DNA from: Microbacterium murale
GTDB lineage: Bacteria > Actinomycetota > Actinomycetes > Actinomycetales > Microbacteriaceae
DNA: 64,000 nucleotides
Direction of reading: 5' to 3'
Assembly (NCBI RefSeq): GCF_030815955.1
Contig: NZ_JAUSXK010000001.1
Location: forward strand, 434,001 to 498,000
The notes beneath the pieces were generated by a model. That model saw only the letters and a list, made by a program, of their open reading frames with translations, did no database searches and was not told the origin of the DNA. The position numbers and the translations under genes were made by a program. Below, piece after piece: positions 9,830 to 19,093 of this stretch. Numbering within the stretch: position 1 is the stretch's first letter; each line of letters opens with the position of its first letter.

Positions 9830-10633
9830 TCAGGGACGGTTGGCGGATGGTGTGTGGATGAGGGGAACGGAGTCGATGAGGCGCCTGGTGTAGGGATGCT
9901 CCGGTTGCGCGACCACGCGCCTGGTCGGACCGTCTTCCACGATGCGTCCGCGGTTGAGCACCACGAGCCGATCGCTCATGGCCGCCAGCGAGCCGATGTC
10001 GTGCGAGATCACGAGCATCGCCAGGTCGCTCCCCCGTTGATCGCGCAGCGCGATCAACGCCTGCACGACGCGGTCCCGGCTTGCGGCGTCGAGCGCACTC
10101 ACCGGTTCATCGAGCACGAGCAGCTGCGGCTCCACCACGAGAGCTCTGGCGATGGCAGCACGCTGTCGTTGCCCTCCTGAGAGACCGGACGGCAGCCGGG
10201 CGATGAGGTCTTCGTCGAGTCCGACGGCCTCGAGCGCCGCCGCGCGGCGACGGGCAGCATCCGCCGGCGGCACCTTGGCGATGCGCAAGCCCTCCACGAT
10301 GGAGTCGGCGACTGCGACGCCAGGATCCAGTGAGCGCAGCGGATCCTGGAACACGTACTGCACTGCGCCGGAGCGGCGCCAGGCGCGCAGTGCTCCGCCG
10401 CGCAACTTGGTGACGTCGCGCCCTGCCACGTTCACGCGTCCCTCTGCGGGTGCGACTGCACGCAGCACCGTGCGCGCGAGAGTCGTCTTGCCCGATCCCG
10501 ATTCGCCGACAACGCCGACGACCTCTCCGCGGCGCACGGTCAGGGAGATGTCGTCGAGCACTCTCACCTGACCGAAATCGACGGAGATCGAATCGAGGTG
10601 AAGAACGGAATCGACCGCGGGTTGAGACGTCAT
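9830..10633 (-). CDS. Oligopeptide-type ABC transporter ATP-binding protein (DppF-like)
   Basis: A 267-residue ABC ATPase with Walker A GESGSGKT, signature LSGGQRQRAAIARAL, Walker B LLVLDEPVSALD and switch His in VISHD. The C-terminal PTRRVVAQPEHPYTRRLI is the peptide/nickel transporter family ending (oligo_HPY region), which binds no extra cofactor but marks DppF/OppF. It overlaps the upstream ATPase gene by ATGA at 10630-10633. It is the partner of the DppD-like ATPase in a heterodimer. Confidence 0.92.
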   Translation of the reverse strand: MTSQPAVDSVLHLDSISVDFGQVRVLDDISLTVRRGEVVGVVGESGSGKTTLARTVLRAVAPAEGRVNVAGRDVTKLRGGALRAWRRSGAVQYVFQDPLRSLDPGVAVADSIVEGLRIAKVPPADAARRRAAALEAVGLDEDLIARLPSGLSGGQRQRAAIARALVVEPQLLVLDEPVSALDAASRDRVVQALIALRDQRGSDLAMLVISHDIGSLAAMSDRLVVLNRGRIVEDGPTRRVVAQPEHPYTRRLIDSVPLIHTPSANRP

Positions 10634-11523
10634 GCGAGATACCTCTCGAGTCCGTATGCGGCGTGCGCTGATAGCAGCTCGCGCGTGTAGGGGTGCCCCG
10701 GCGCCCGCAGCACACGGGAGGTCGCGCCGGCTTCGACGACGCGACCGTCGCGGAAGACCTGCACGCGTTCGCAGACCTGCGAGACGACCGCGAGATCATG
10801 CGAGACCAGGATGAGCGCGAGGTCGCGCTCGATCCGCAGCCGCTTCAGCAGATCGAGCAGCTCGGCCTGCACGGTGACATCCAGTGCGGTGGTCGCCTCA
10901 TCAGCGATGAGCACCGCGGGGTCTGCGGCGAGCGCCATCGCGATGAGCACGCGCTGCAGCATCCCTCCGCTGAGCTGCGACACGCGCTGGCGCAGTACGA
11001 GATCGACCCTGCGGATGCCGAGGTCATCGAGCAGTTCGCGCGCACGCTCGCGCGTCTGCCTTCTCGGGATACCCGCTGTGATGCGCAACGTCTCCTCGAG
11101 CTGGGCGCCGACGGGAATCGCGGGATGCAGATACGACGCCGGATCCTGGAACACCGCCGCCACGTGCGTGCCCCGCAGGCTCCGCCACGTCTTCTCCGGC
11201 GCGTCGGTCAGGTCCTGGTCGCCGACACGAACCGTGCCACCGGTGATCGCCAGCCCAGGGGGAAGAATGCCGAGCAGGGCGCGACAGGTCAGCGTCTTGC
11301 CGCTGCCGGACTCTCCGACGATGCCCACGGCCTCCCCCGGTCGCACCTGAACCGAGACGCCGTGCACGAGTTCGGTTCCATCGGATGCCGTGATCACCAG
11401 GTTCTCCGCCGACGCCGCTGGCGCACGCACGAGCGAGCTCTCGTCGAACGACGGTGAGAATGTCGCTCGGACATCAGGCGATGAGGGCGCCTCCGATGCG
11501 GTCGTGGTTCGCAGATCAGACAT
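10630..11523 (-). CDS. Oligopeptide-type ABC transporter ATP-binding protein (DppD-like)
   Basis: A 297-residue ABC ATPase. A 38-residue N-terminal extension precedes the domain; Walker A is GESGSGKT, signature LSGGMLQRVLIAMAL, Walker B VLIADEATTALD, and the C-terminus RVLRAPGHPYTRELLSAH is typical of the DppD/OppD family. It starts within the stop of the preceding permease gene through an 8-base ATGTCTGA overlap. Together with the DppF-like protein it energises the two permeases encoded upstream. Confidence 0.92.
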   Translation of the reverse strand: MSDLRTTTASEAPSSPDVRATFSPSFDESSLVRAPAASAENLVITASDGTELVHGVSVQVRPGEAVGIVGESGSGKTLTCRALLGILPPGLAITGGTVRVGDQDLTDAPEKTWRSLRGTHVAAVFQDPASYLHPAIPVGAQLEETLRITAGIPRRQTRERARELLDDLGIRRVDLVLRQRVSQLSGGMLQRVLIAMALAADPAVLIADEATTALDVTVQAELLDLLKRLRIERDLALILVSHDLAVVSQVCERVQVFRDGRVVEAGATSRVLRAPGHPYTRELLSAHAAYGLERYLA

Positions 11524-12379
11524 GAGCGACCTCCTTCCGCGCGGCGCGTGCGGTCACGGCATCCGCTCCGAGCACGTCACGAGCCGCATCCGCGAGCAGG
11601 TTCAGTGCTCCGACCGTGATGATGATGGCGAGCGCCGGTGCCACCGGCCCGAGCGGACGCTGGCCGAGATACCCGAGATCGCTGGAGAGCATCCCGCCCC
11701 AGGTCGGTGCAGGCGGCTGAACTCCGATGCCGAGGAACGTGAGCGAAGCCACCGCGAGCAGCGCACCCCCGAGGGCCGACACCGACGCCACGACGAGGTT
11801 CGGGGCGACCTGCCGCCACACATGGCGGCGCAGCACCCACCACGCCGATCCACCGAGGAATGTGGCGGCCTCGACGTACTGGGAGTCGCGCACCCGGAGC
11901 GTTGCCGCACGCGCGATGCGGAAGAAACTCGGCGCGATCAGGATGCCGATCGCCAGTGTCGCCTGGAAGAGGCCGTTGCCGAGCAGAGCCGCGAACACGA
12001 TGGCGAAGAGGATGAACGGCAGCGAGAGCAAAGCGTCGACGAGGCGCAGCGACAGCCACTCGCCGATCTTCGGCGCGAAAGCGCTGAGGGCTCCGGGCAC
12101 GGCACCGATCACGAGCCCGATGAGAGCCGCGCCCAGAGCACTCAGCAGCGAGGCCGGTGCTCCTGCGAGCAGCCGGGAGAGCACATCGCGGCCGAGATAG
12201 TCGGTGCCGAACAGGTGTGCGAACGACGAGTCCTGAAGGGCATTCGCGGTGTCCTGCCCGAGCGGATCGTACGGCGCCAGCGCGGGACCGGCGACGGCGA
12301 TCACGACGATTCCGAAGATGACGAGGATCGCGATGCGCACAGTCCATCCGGCGTCCCAGAGGCGAGCGAGGGCGTTCAT
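11516..12379 (-). CDS. ABC transporter permease (DppC-like)
   Basis: A 287-residue inner-membrane permease with an N-terminal helix (VRIAILVIFGIVVIAVAGPA), the ANALQDSSFAHLFGTDYLGRD segment diagnostic of the DppC/OppC family, and five further helices. The EAA loop lies around EAATFLGGSAWWVLRRH. It overlaps the DppB-like gene upstream by ATGA (12376-12379). Confidence 0.92.
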   Translation of the reverse strand: MNALARLWDAGWTVRIAILVIFGIVVIAVAGPALAPYDPLGQDTANALQDSSFAHLFGTDYLGRDVLSRLLAGAPASLLSALGAALIGLVIGAVPGALSAFAPKIGEWLSLRLVDALLSLPFILFAIVFAALLGNGLFQATLAIGILIAPSFFRIARAATLRVRDSQYVEAATFLGGSAWWVLRRHVWRQVAPNLVVASVSALGGALLAVASLTFLGIGVQPPAPTWGGMLSSDLGYLGQRPLGPVAPALAIIITVGALNLLADAARDVLGADAVTARAARKEVAHV

Positions 12380-13401
12380 GCGGCGCTCCGATCGGTGCCG
12401 CCGGTGCGGGCGATGATGAGGTTGATGATCACGCCGATGATGACGACCATGGCGATCGTGATGAGCAGCACACCCTGAACGACCGGAACGTCGCCCTGCA
12501 GCGCGGCGCGGTTCGCGAGCTGACCGAGGCCGGGCATCCCGAAGATCACCTCGGTGATGACGGCTCCACCGACCAGGCGCGGTGCGTGCACTCCGAGCAC
12601 CGACAACGCCGGCGTCGACGCGATCGGAAGCGCGTGTCTGAGCACGATCCTCCCCGGCCCGAGGCCGTGTACACGCGCGCCGATGATGTAGTTCTCCTGC
12701 AGCGTGCCGACCAACGTCGTGCGAAGCTGACGGGCGATGTCGGCCCCTGCGTCCAGGCTCAGTGCGACCGACGGCAGCACCAGGCAGAGCATCCAGCCGC
12801 CCAAGTCTTTCTCGGGCGGCACATATCCGGCGACGGGGAAGATCGGGATCGCGTAGGCGAACAGCAGGATGAGCGCGATCGCCGCGACGAACGCCGGAAC
12901 CGTCGCAGACACCGTGGTCAGCAGGGTCACCGCGCGGTCGACGATGCCTCCCCGGCTGACGGCCGCCAGGATTCCACCCGCGAACCCGAACAGCAGCGCG
13001 AGCAGGATCGCACCGCAGGCGATCGACAGACTCACCGGAAACGCCTGCGCGATGCTGTCGGCGACCGGGATGGTCGTGAACCAGCTCGCACCGAGATCGC
13101 CTGTGACAGCACCCGAGATCCAGTCGAGGTAACGCACGAGGAACGGCCGATCCAGCCCGAACACGTGGTTGAGCCGGTCGATGTCGGCCTGCGTGGCGAC
13201 CTCACCCAGTGCGACCGCTGCGGGATTGGATCCACTCGCCGCACCGAGCGCGAAAGTGGCGAAGGTGGCGAGCACGAAGACCGTGATCGCCGTGCCGAGG
13301 GTGACCAGCACCGTGCGCAGCGCAGGCCGCACGCGGCGCACGCTCAGCACATCCTCGATCTCGGGCGCGAAGGGCGCCTCGGCGGTCACGGTCGTCGTCA
13401 T
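12376..13401 (-). CDS. ABC transporter permease (DppB-like)
   Basis: A 341-residue permease of the DppB/OppB family: one N-terminal helix, then an extracellular segment (LNHVFGLDRPFLVRYLDW) and five helices with GARVHGLGPGRIVLRHALP as the coupling loop. It starts four bases after the stop of the binding-protein gene, so all five transport genes form one transcript with the flavin monooxygenase last. Confidence 0.92.
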   Translation of the reverse strand: MTTTVTAEAPFAPEIEDVLSVRRVRPALRTVLVTLGTAITVFVLATFATFALGAASGSNPAAVALGEVATQADIDRLNHVFGLDRPFLVRYLDWISGAVTGDLGASWFTTIPVADSIAQAFPVSLSIACGAILLALLFGFAGGILAAVSRGGIVDRAVTLLTTVSATVPAFVAAIALILLFAYAIPIFPVAGYVPPEKDLGGWMLCLVLPSVALSLDAGADIARQLRTTLVGTLQENYIIGARVHGLGPGRIVLRHALPIASTPALSVLGVHAPRLVGGAVITEVIFGMPGLGQLANRAALQGDVPVVQGVLLITIAMVVIIGVIINLIIARTGGTDRSAA

Positions 13402-13404
13402 GTC

Positions 13405-14925
13405 TCAGCCTTCGATCTTCACGTCTTCCCAGCGCTGCACGTCGAGCCAGTGCTGGATGCCGGTGACCTTGTCAGGGTGGATGAGGATGCGCGGCCAGCT
13501 GAACAGGAAGGTGTTCGGCTGCAGCTTCACACCGACCTCGACGGCATCCTGGATCGTCTCCGCGTATGCGGGGTCGTCCGTCGGCGTGGCGCGTGCCTTG
13601 TCGATGGCCGCCGTGAGTTCCTCCGGCGTCTCACGGCCGAGGTTCATCAGCCCTTCGGGTCCGTACAGCACTTCGAGCGCCTGCAGTGGCGACTGACGCC
13701 CCGAGTAGCTGTCGAGCACGAACGGGAACGTGCGCTGCACATAGTTCTGCGAGATCGCGGCTGCCGCCTGCACGTTCAGCGTGACGCGGATTCCGGCGTC
13801 TGCCCACTGCGCCTGCAGCAGTTCGGCGAGCGCGGTGTCGTCCTCGCCGAGAGTGAGGGTGATGTCGATCCCATCGGGGTGGCCTGCTTCGGCGAGGAGG
13901 TCCTCGGCCGCCTCGACATCGTACGGATACAGGTCGTCCAGCTCGTCGCTGTGCGCCACATAACCATCGGGGAACGGCTGCCAGTTCGCGGTGCCGTGAC
14001 CGAAGTATGTGGAGTCGATCAGCGCCTGACGATCGGTGGCATGGCTGATCGCCTGCAGGACGCGCTGATCGTCGAACGGCGCCACAGTGCCGTTCACATC
14101 CAGAGCCCGAACGGTGAGAGCCTTGATCTCCTCGACGTCGAGGCCGGCCGATTCCGCCGCCTCTGCCTGCGACGCCGGAATGATCGCGACGTCCCACTGG
14201 CCGGTGTTCACGCCGGCGACAGCCGTCGCATCGTCTGCGACCGGTACGACGGAGAAGTCGTCGATGAAGATGTGGTCGGCGTTCCAGTACTCGTCGTTCT
14301 TCTCCAGCGTCGCGTGCGCATTGGGCACGTACTCGGTCAATGCGAACGGGCCGGCGCCTTCGGGCTGCGTGGCGAGCGTGGTGACGTCATCGAAGGCCGC
14401 GGGGTTCACGATGAACCCGGTCTTGCCTGCGAAGAGGTAGGGCACCTGGTAGTCGGCTTGATCGAGGTTCACCGTGACGGTGTGATCGTCGACGGCATCC
14501 ACCGAAGTGACGATCCGCAACTGCCCCGCGAGAGTGGAGTTCTCCTGATCGCGCCCCCGCTCGAGATTGAGCTTCACTGCCTCAGCGGTCACCGGTGTCC
14601 CGTCGCTGAACGCCGCGTCCTCACGCAGGTGGAACGTGATGGCGGTTCCGTCCGCGTTGTACTCCCATGTCTCGGCCAGTCCGGGCACCGGCTCGCCCTC
14701 GGTGTCGAGCTGCGTCAGCCCGTCGTACACGAGGGCCAGCGCGTGGGTGTCCCAACCTGCTGTCGAGGTCACCGGGTCCCAGCTGGTGGGCAACCGCCAC
14801 CCCCAGGTGAGGGAGGTCGCGTCGGCGCTCTCCCCTGCCGGCGCCTGCGCCGCAGCGCAACCGGTGAAGGCGAGGGCAGAGGCAGTGAGCACGGCGAGTG
14901 ACGCGAGTCTGTGTCGTGAGGTCAT
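13405..14925 (-). CDS. ABC transporter substrate-binding lipoprotein (SBP family 5)
   Basis: A 506-residue extracellular binding protein of the peptide/nickel (DppA/OppA) family. From ATG 14925 the signal peptide ends in lipobox FTGC, so it is a lipoprotein. Family features include GLTQLDTEGEPVPGLAETWE, ITFHLREDAAFSDGTPVTAE and the ATDRQALID segment. An in-frame GTG at 14949 would add eight residues; neither start has a well-placed Shine-Dalgarno. The presence of two flavin monooxygenases and a sulfhydrylase nearby suggests an organosulfur ligand rather than peptides. That is inference only. Confidence 0.9.
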   Translation of the reverse strand: MTSRHRLASLAVLTASALAFTGCAAAQAPAGESADATSLTWGWRLPTSWDPVTSTAGWDTHALALVYDGLTQLDTEGEPVPGLAETWEYNADGTAITFHLREDAAFSDGTPVTAEAVKLNLERGRDQENSTLAGQLRIVTSVDAVDDHTVTVNLDQADYQVPYLFAGKTGFIVNPAAFDDVTTLATQPEGAGPFALTEYVPNAHATLEKNDEYWNADHIFIDDFSVVPVADDATAVAGVNTGQWDVAIIPASQAEAAESAGLDVEEIKALTVRALDVNGTVAPFDDQRVLQAISHATDRQALIDSTYFGHGTANWQPFPDGYVAHSDELDDLYPYDVEAAEDLLAEAGHPDGIDITLTLGEDDTALAELLQAQWADAGIRVTLNVQAAAAISQNYVQRTFPFVLDSYSGRQSPLQALEVLYGPEGLMNLGRETPEELTAAIDKARATPTDDPAYAETIQDAVEVGVKLQPNTFLFSWPRILIHPDKVTGIQHWLDVQRWEDVKIEG

Positions 14926-15005
14926 GGGTGTGAAGCTAGAAGGTGCCACTCCTCACCGCCAGAATGGGTGATGCAGGGCGACACAGACTGCAACAGTTCG
15001 ACACA

Positions 15006-15042
15006 TCCATATCGTGGCGGGGCAGGCTGCACTCAATATGGA
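15006..15042. promoter_or_regulatory. Inverted repeat in the divergent promoter of the sulfur island
   Basis: TCCATAT (15006-15012) and ATATGGA (15036-15042) form a perfect 7-bp inverted repeat with a 23-base spacer. It lies in the 120-base region between the divergent transporter and hydrolase/sulfhydrylase operons and ends three bases before the ATG at 15046. It may be a regulator site or a stem in the leader; no regulator gene is adjacent. Confidence 0.35.
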
Positions 15043-15045
15043 CGC

Positions 15046-15735
15046 ATGACCACGAGCTCCCCTGCTGCCCTCTGGACGCCGCCCGCCCGCGTGAGGGGCA
15101 TCCTCGCCGTCGTCACGGGTCGCGGCGAGCGTGCACCCGTGTACGAGCGGTTCGGGAGGCGCCTCAGCGCCGACGGTTATACGGTGGGCGTGTTCGAAGC
15201 GGATGCCGATGCCGCCGCCGCGTGGCTCGCCGGTGTCGACGACGTACCGGTGGTGCTGGTCGGCTCCGACACCGGAGCCGCCGCCGTACTGCGAGTGCTC
15301 TCACAGGGCGAGACACCGGACGGTGCGATCATCGCCGGCACCCCGGTCGACGTCGACGGCGCCGCCCAGCCTGCCGACGAGGAGCGTACGGCCTGCCCTC
15401 TGCACCTCGGTGTACTCGGCTCGCTCGAGGCGCGCACCTCCGACTTCGCCGTCGAGCACGTCCCGGCGTCCGCCGACCTCGCGGCCATCGCGGTGCCAGT
15501 GCTGGCGTTCCACGGATCAGCCGATGCCGTCTCGCCGATCGCCGAAGCCGGCGCGCTGCTGAGCGCTGTACCGGACATCGAACTGCTCGAGACCGTCGAC
15601 GGCCTGCACGATGCGCTGAACGACCAGTCGCACCGCAGCGTCGCAGCATCCATCGTGCTGTGGCTGGAGCGCCTGCGCAACGGAGATGTGCGCGCGCCCG
15701 TCGTGCGTGACGCAGCGGGGGTGCCCGCCGCATGA
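15046..15735 (+). CDS. Alpha/beta hydrolase-like protein with GxDxG nucleophile elbow
   Basis: A 229-residue alpha/beta hydrolase fold protein. The nucleophile elbow reads VLVGSDTGAAA, so the usual GxSxG Ser is replaced by Asp. The acid is in LAFHGSADAVSP and a His follows in VDGLHDAL. An Asp nucleophile is known from haloalkane dehalogenases and epoxide hydrolases, but those are different subfamilies, so the reaction is not assigned. The start at 15046 was chosen over upstream in-frame codons because the fold begins there. The stop overlaps the start of the sulfhydrylase gene (ATGA at 15732-15735), tying it to sulfur metabolism. Confidence 0.8.
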   Translation: MTTSSPAALWTPPARVRGILAVVTGRGERAPVYERFGRRLSADGYTVGVFEADADAAAAWLAGVDDVPVVLVGSDTGAAAVLRVLSQGETPDGAIIAGTPVDVDGAAQPADEERTACPLHLGVLGSLEARTSDFAVEHVPASADLAAIAVPVLAFHGSADAVSPIAEAGALLSAVPDIELLETVDGLHDALNDQSHRSVAASIVLWLERLRNGDVRAPVVRDAAGVPAA

Positions 15736-17024
15736 CTGCTTTCTCAACACAGCAGGTGCAGGCCGGATACACCCCTGGCATCCCGCAGAACAGTGCTGTG
15801 CCGCCGATCTACCAGACCGCCGCATACGAGTTCGCCTCGCTGGCCGATGCCGCTGATCTGTTCGCCTTGCGCCGGGCCGGCAACCTGTACAGCCGCAACG
15901 CCAGCCCCACCCAGCAGGTTCTGGAGGAGCGGGTCGCCGCGCTCGAGGGCGGAGCATCCGCCGTCGCGGTCGCGTCGGGGCAGGCAGCCGTGGCCGTCAC
16001 GCTGATGGCGCTCGCCGGCCGTGGCGGCCATATCGTCTCCGCCAGTCAGCTGTACGGCGGCACCGTCGACCTCTTCCAGGACACCTTCGACGATTTCGGC
16101 ATCCCCGTGACATTCGTCGACCAGGACGACGCGGACGCGTGGCGGGCCGCTATCCGTCCCGATACGCGCGCCCTGTTCGCAGAATCCGTCGCCAACCCGA
16201 TCGCCCAGGTGCTCGACTTCCGCCTCGTCGCCGACATCGCGCATGAGGCGGGTGTTCCGCTCGTCATCGACAACACGGTCGGCACGCCGTACCTCATCCG
16301 GCCCGGCGAACACGGCGCGGACTTCGTCGTGCACTCGGCGACCAAGTTCCTGTCCGGTCACGGCACCTCGCTCGGCGGAGTCGTCGTCGATCAGGGCTCA
16401 TTCGACTTCGGCGCACAGCCTGAGCGCTGGCCGCAGTTCACCGCGCCGTATCCGCGGTTCGGTGAGCTCGTGCTGTGGGAGCGCTTCGGCATCGGTCAGG
16501 CTTTCGCCGCGCTCGTCAAATCCAAGTACGTGCACGACCTCGGACCGTCGCTTTCGCCGTTCAACGCCTGGCAGATCCTGCAGGGCATCGAGACGCTCGA
16601 TCTTCGGGTGTCCCGCCAGAGCGCGACCGCACTGGCTCTCGCTGAGCATCTGGCGGCGCACCCGAAGGTCGCTGCCGTCCACCACCCGGGGCTCGAAGGC
16701 AACCGCTGGCATGCGCTCGCCGAACGCTACCTGCCCCGCGGAGCGCCGTCCGTGTTCTCGATCGACCTTCGTGGAGCGGAGGATGCAGAGGCCCAGGCGC
16801 GCATCGCACGCGTGGTCGACTCTCTCGAGGTCTTCCGTCTGGTCGCCAACATCGGCGACGCACGCAGTCTCGTCTCGCACCCGGCATCCATGACGCACTC
16901 GCATCTGAATGCCGAACAGCGCGCCGCGGCCGGCATCTCGTGGAACACGATCCGCCTGAGTGCGGGGTTGGAAGACTCAGCCGACCTCATCGCAGCCCTC
17001 GACCGCGCGCTCGCGCGCTTATGA
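15732..17024 (+). CDS. metY: O-acetylhomoserine sulfhydrylase (Cys/Met metabolism PLP enzyme)
   Basis: A 430-residue PLP-dependent enzyme of the Cys/Met metabolism family, full length for O-acetyl-L-homoserine aminocarboxypropyltransferase. The PLP Lys lies in [20 protein letters not shown] near residue 205; [22 protein letters not shown] and the C-terminal [13 protein letters not shown] are family signatures. It joins sulfide to O-acetylhomoserine to make homocysteine. Its place between a hydrolase and a flavin monooxygenase suggests it captures sulfur freed from organosulfur compounds. Cystathionine gamma-synthase is the main alternative. Confidence 0.9.
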   Translation: MTAFSTQQVQAGYTPGIPQNSAVPPIYQTAAYEFASLADAADLFALRRAGNLYSRNASPTQQVLEERVAALEGGASAVAVASGQAAVAVTLMALAGRGGHIVSASQLYGGTVDLFQDTFDDFGIPVTFVDQDDADAWRAAIRPDTRALFAESVANPIAQVLDFRLVADIAHEAGVPLVIDNTVGTPYLIRPGEHGADFVVHSATKFLSGHGTSLGGVVVDQGSFDFGAQPERWPQFTAPYPRFGELVLWERFGIGQAFAALVKSKYVHDLGPSLSPFNAWQILQGIETLDLRVSRQSATALALAEHLAAHPKVAAVHHPGLEGNRWHALAERYLPRGAPSVFSIDLRGAEDAEAQARIARVVDSLEVFRLVANIGDARSLVSHPASMTHSHLNAEQRAAAGISWNTIRLSAGLEDSADLIAALDRALARL

Positions 17025-17034
17025 CTGGAGCATC

Positions 17035-18093
17035 ATGAGCATCAACCTCGGATACTGGACGCCTGTCTATGGCGGATTCCTGCGCAACGTCACCGACGAG
17101 GGCCGAATGGCAGCCACGTGGGAGCACATCCGCGAGGTGTCGGTGAAGGCCGACCGCCTCGGCTTCCACACCACGCTCGTCCCAGAGCTCTATCTCAACG
17201 ACCGCAAGGGCGTCGAGGCGCCCAGTTTGGAGGCGTGGTCGTTGTCGGCGGCGATCCTCGCGGTCACCGACCGTCTGCGCGTGATGACGGCTGTACGCCC
17301 CGGTTTCCATCTTCCCGCCGTACTCGCGAAGACGGTCAGCACGCTCGACAGCATCGCCCCAGGTCGCGTGTCCCTCAACGTCGTGGCGGCGTGGTGGGCC
17401 GAAGAAGCGCGGCAATTCGGCGGGAACTTCCCCGCGCACGACGAGCGCTACACACAGGCGAAGGAGTTCGTCGATGTGCTCAACGGGCTCTGGGAACAGA
17501 CTCCGTTCTCCTACGCGGGTGATCACTACGAGTTCGAGGGCACGATCGTCGAGCCCAAGCCGTCCAGCCATCCTGTCGTGTTCGCCGGCGGTGAGAGCGA
17601 CGCCGGCCGTGAGGCGATCGCCGACTTCGCCGACGCCTACGTCATGCACGGCGGCACGCTCGATGAGGTGCGCAGCAACGTCGCCGACATGAATGCCAGG
17701 TCCGAGCGGATCCATGGCCGGCCGATCGCCGAGTTCGGGATGCCGGCATATGTGATCGTCCGCGACACCGAGGCAGAGGCGCAGCGCGAACTCGACCGGA
17801 TCACGACGGTGGACCCCGACTCCCCCGGATACGCTTCCTTCGAGGAGTTCAAACGCCACTCGAACCTCTCGCTCGAGGTCAGCCGCCGCGAGTACTCCGT
17901 GGGCACGCGCGGACTGCGCCCGAACCTCGTCGGCACGGCCGAGCAGGTCGCCGAGCGCATCAACGACTACGCCGAGGCCGGCATCACGCTGCTGCTGATT
18001 CAGGCATCGCCGTTGGACGAGGAGCTCGAGCGCATCGCCGAGCAGGTCTTCCCGCTCGTACCGCAGGAGGCACTCGCAACTGCTCTACGCTGA
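17035..18093 (+). CDS. FMN-dependent monooxygenase, LLM class (SfnG/SsuD-like)
   Basis: A 352-residue luciferase-like flavin monooxygenase. Features are NLGYWTPVYGGF at the N-terminus, AVRPGFHLPAVLAKTVSTLD, LNVVAAWWAEEARQFGG, HDERYTQAKEFVDVL, FAGGESDAGREA and the C-terminal VGTAEQVAERI. The overall pattern is closest to dimethylsulfone (SfnG) and alkanesulfonate (SsuD) monooxygenases, which use reduced FMN from a separate reductase; no reductase is encoded here. The start at 17035 follows CTGGAGCATC ten bases after the metY stop, so the two are co-transcribed. Confidence 0.88.
   Translation: MSINLGYWTPVYGGFLRNVTDEGRMAATWEHIREVSVKADRLGFHTTLVPELYLNDRKGVEAPSLEAWSLSAAILAVTDRLRVMTAVRPGFHLPAVLAKTVSTLDSIAPGRVSLNVVAAWWAEEARQFGGNFPAHDERYTQAKEFVDVLNGLWEQTPFSYAGDHYEFEGTIVEPKPSSHPVVFAGGESDAGREAIADFADAYVMHGGTLDEVRSNVADMNARSERIHGRPIAEFGMPAYVIVRDTEAEAQRELDRITTVDPDSPGYASFEEFKRHSNLSLEVSRREYSVGTRGLRPNLVGTAEQVAERINDYAEAGITLLLIQASPLDEELERIAEQVFPLVPQEALATALR
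18086..18091 (+). promoter_or_regulatory. -10 element, leaderless promoter (Gfo/Idh/MocA gene)
   Basis: TACGCT lies exactly six bases before the ATG at 18098, inside the last codons of the flavin monooxygenase gene. It suggests an internal promoter in addition to read-through. Confidence 0.4.
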
Positions 18094-18097
18094 GAGC

Positions 18098-19093
18098 ATG
18101 ACTGGTCTTCGCTGGGGAATCCTCGCAACCGGCGGCATCGCGTCCGCATTCGCCTCCGATCTGCGCACTGCGGGGCTCGATCTCGTCGCCGTCGGGTCGC
18201 GCTCGCAGTCGTCGGCCGACGCTTTCGCCGCGAAGTTCGACATCCCGCACGCTCACGCGTCGTACGAGGCCCTCGTCGCGGATCCGGACGTCGACATCAT
18301 CTACGTCTCCACGCCGCATCCGATGCACCATGCCGGCGCGAAGCTCGCCCTCGAGAACGGCAAGCACGTGCTGGTGGAGAAGTCCTTCACGGTCAACCGC
18401 GCCGAGGCGGAGGATCTGCAGCGCATCGCGGTCGAGCGCGGCCTGCTGGCGATGGAGGCGATGTGGACGCGCTATCTGCCGCATATGGTGCGCATCCGCG
18501 AGATTCTGGCGGAAGGGTCCCTCGGCGAGGTCCGGGCAGTGTCGGCGGATCACACGCAGCGCATCACCGATGACCCCACCCACAGGCTGAACGCCCTGGA
18601 GCTCGGCGGAGGCGCGCTTCTCGACCTCGGCATCTACCCGATCTCGTTCATCTGGGACGTTCTCGGCGCCCCGTCCAGCATCCAGGCGACAGCGCGACTC
18701 ATGCAGACCGGTGCCGACTCCGAGGTCGCCACGATCATGACGCATGAGGGCGGTGCGGTCTCGACCAGCCTCTCGTCCTCCAGGGCTGCCGGCCCGAATG
18801 CCGCGTCGGTCATCGGCACCGAGGCGCGGATCGACATCGACCGCGTCTGGTACACGCCGACGACCTTCCGCGTGATCGGCCCGGACGGCACGGTGCGCGA
18901 GGAATACACCTCGGACGTCGAAGGCCGCGGCATGCAGTACCAGGCGTTCGCCGCCGAACGACTGGTGAGCGAGGGCAACTTCGCCGGAGACATCCTGCCG
19001 ATTGCGGAGAGCGTCGCCATCATGGGCGCGCTCGACGAGATCCGCGCCCAGATCGGCGTCCGCTACCCCACGGAGGAGCGCAACGATGGCTGA
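18098..19093 (+). CDS. Gfo/Idh/MocA family oxidoreductase
   Basis: A 331-residue NAD(P)-dependent oxidoreductase. The N-terminal Rossmann fold opens LRWGILATGGIASAFASDL, followed by DIIYVSTPHPMHH and ENGKHVLVEKSFTVN, which contains the catalytic Lys of the EKP-type motif (here EKS). The C-terminal alpha/beta domain has GGGALLDLGIYPISF. Such enzymes act on sugars, inositols or dihydrodiols; the substrate is unknown. It overlaps the NYN gene by eight bases. Confidence 0.9.
   Translation: MTGLRWGILATGGIASAFASDLRTAGLDLVAVGSRSQSSADAFAAKFDIPHAHASYEALVADPDVDIIYVSTPHPMHHAGAKLALENGKHVLVEKSFTVNRAEAEDLQRIAVERGLLAMEAMWTRYLPHMVRIREILAEGSLGEVRAVSADHTQRITDDPTHRLNALELGGGALLDLGIYPISFIWDVLGAPSSIQATARLMQTGADSEVATIMTHEGGAVSTSLSSSRAAGPNAASVIGTEARIDIDRVWYTPTTFRVIGPDGTVREEYTSDVEGRGMQYQAFAAERLVSEGNFAGDILPIAESVAIMGALDEIRAQIGVRYPTEERNDG

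Noticed and set aside
12586..14901. 771-codon open frame on the + strand opposite the permease and binding-protein genes
   Set aside because: Arg/His/Asp-rich translation without domains, typical of antisense frames; the minus strand encodes clear transport genes.
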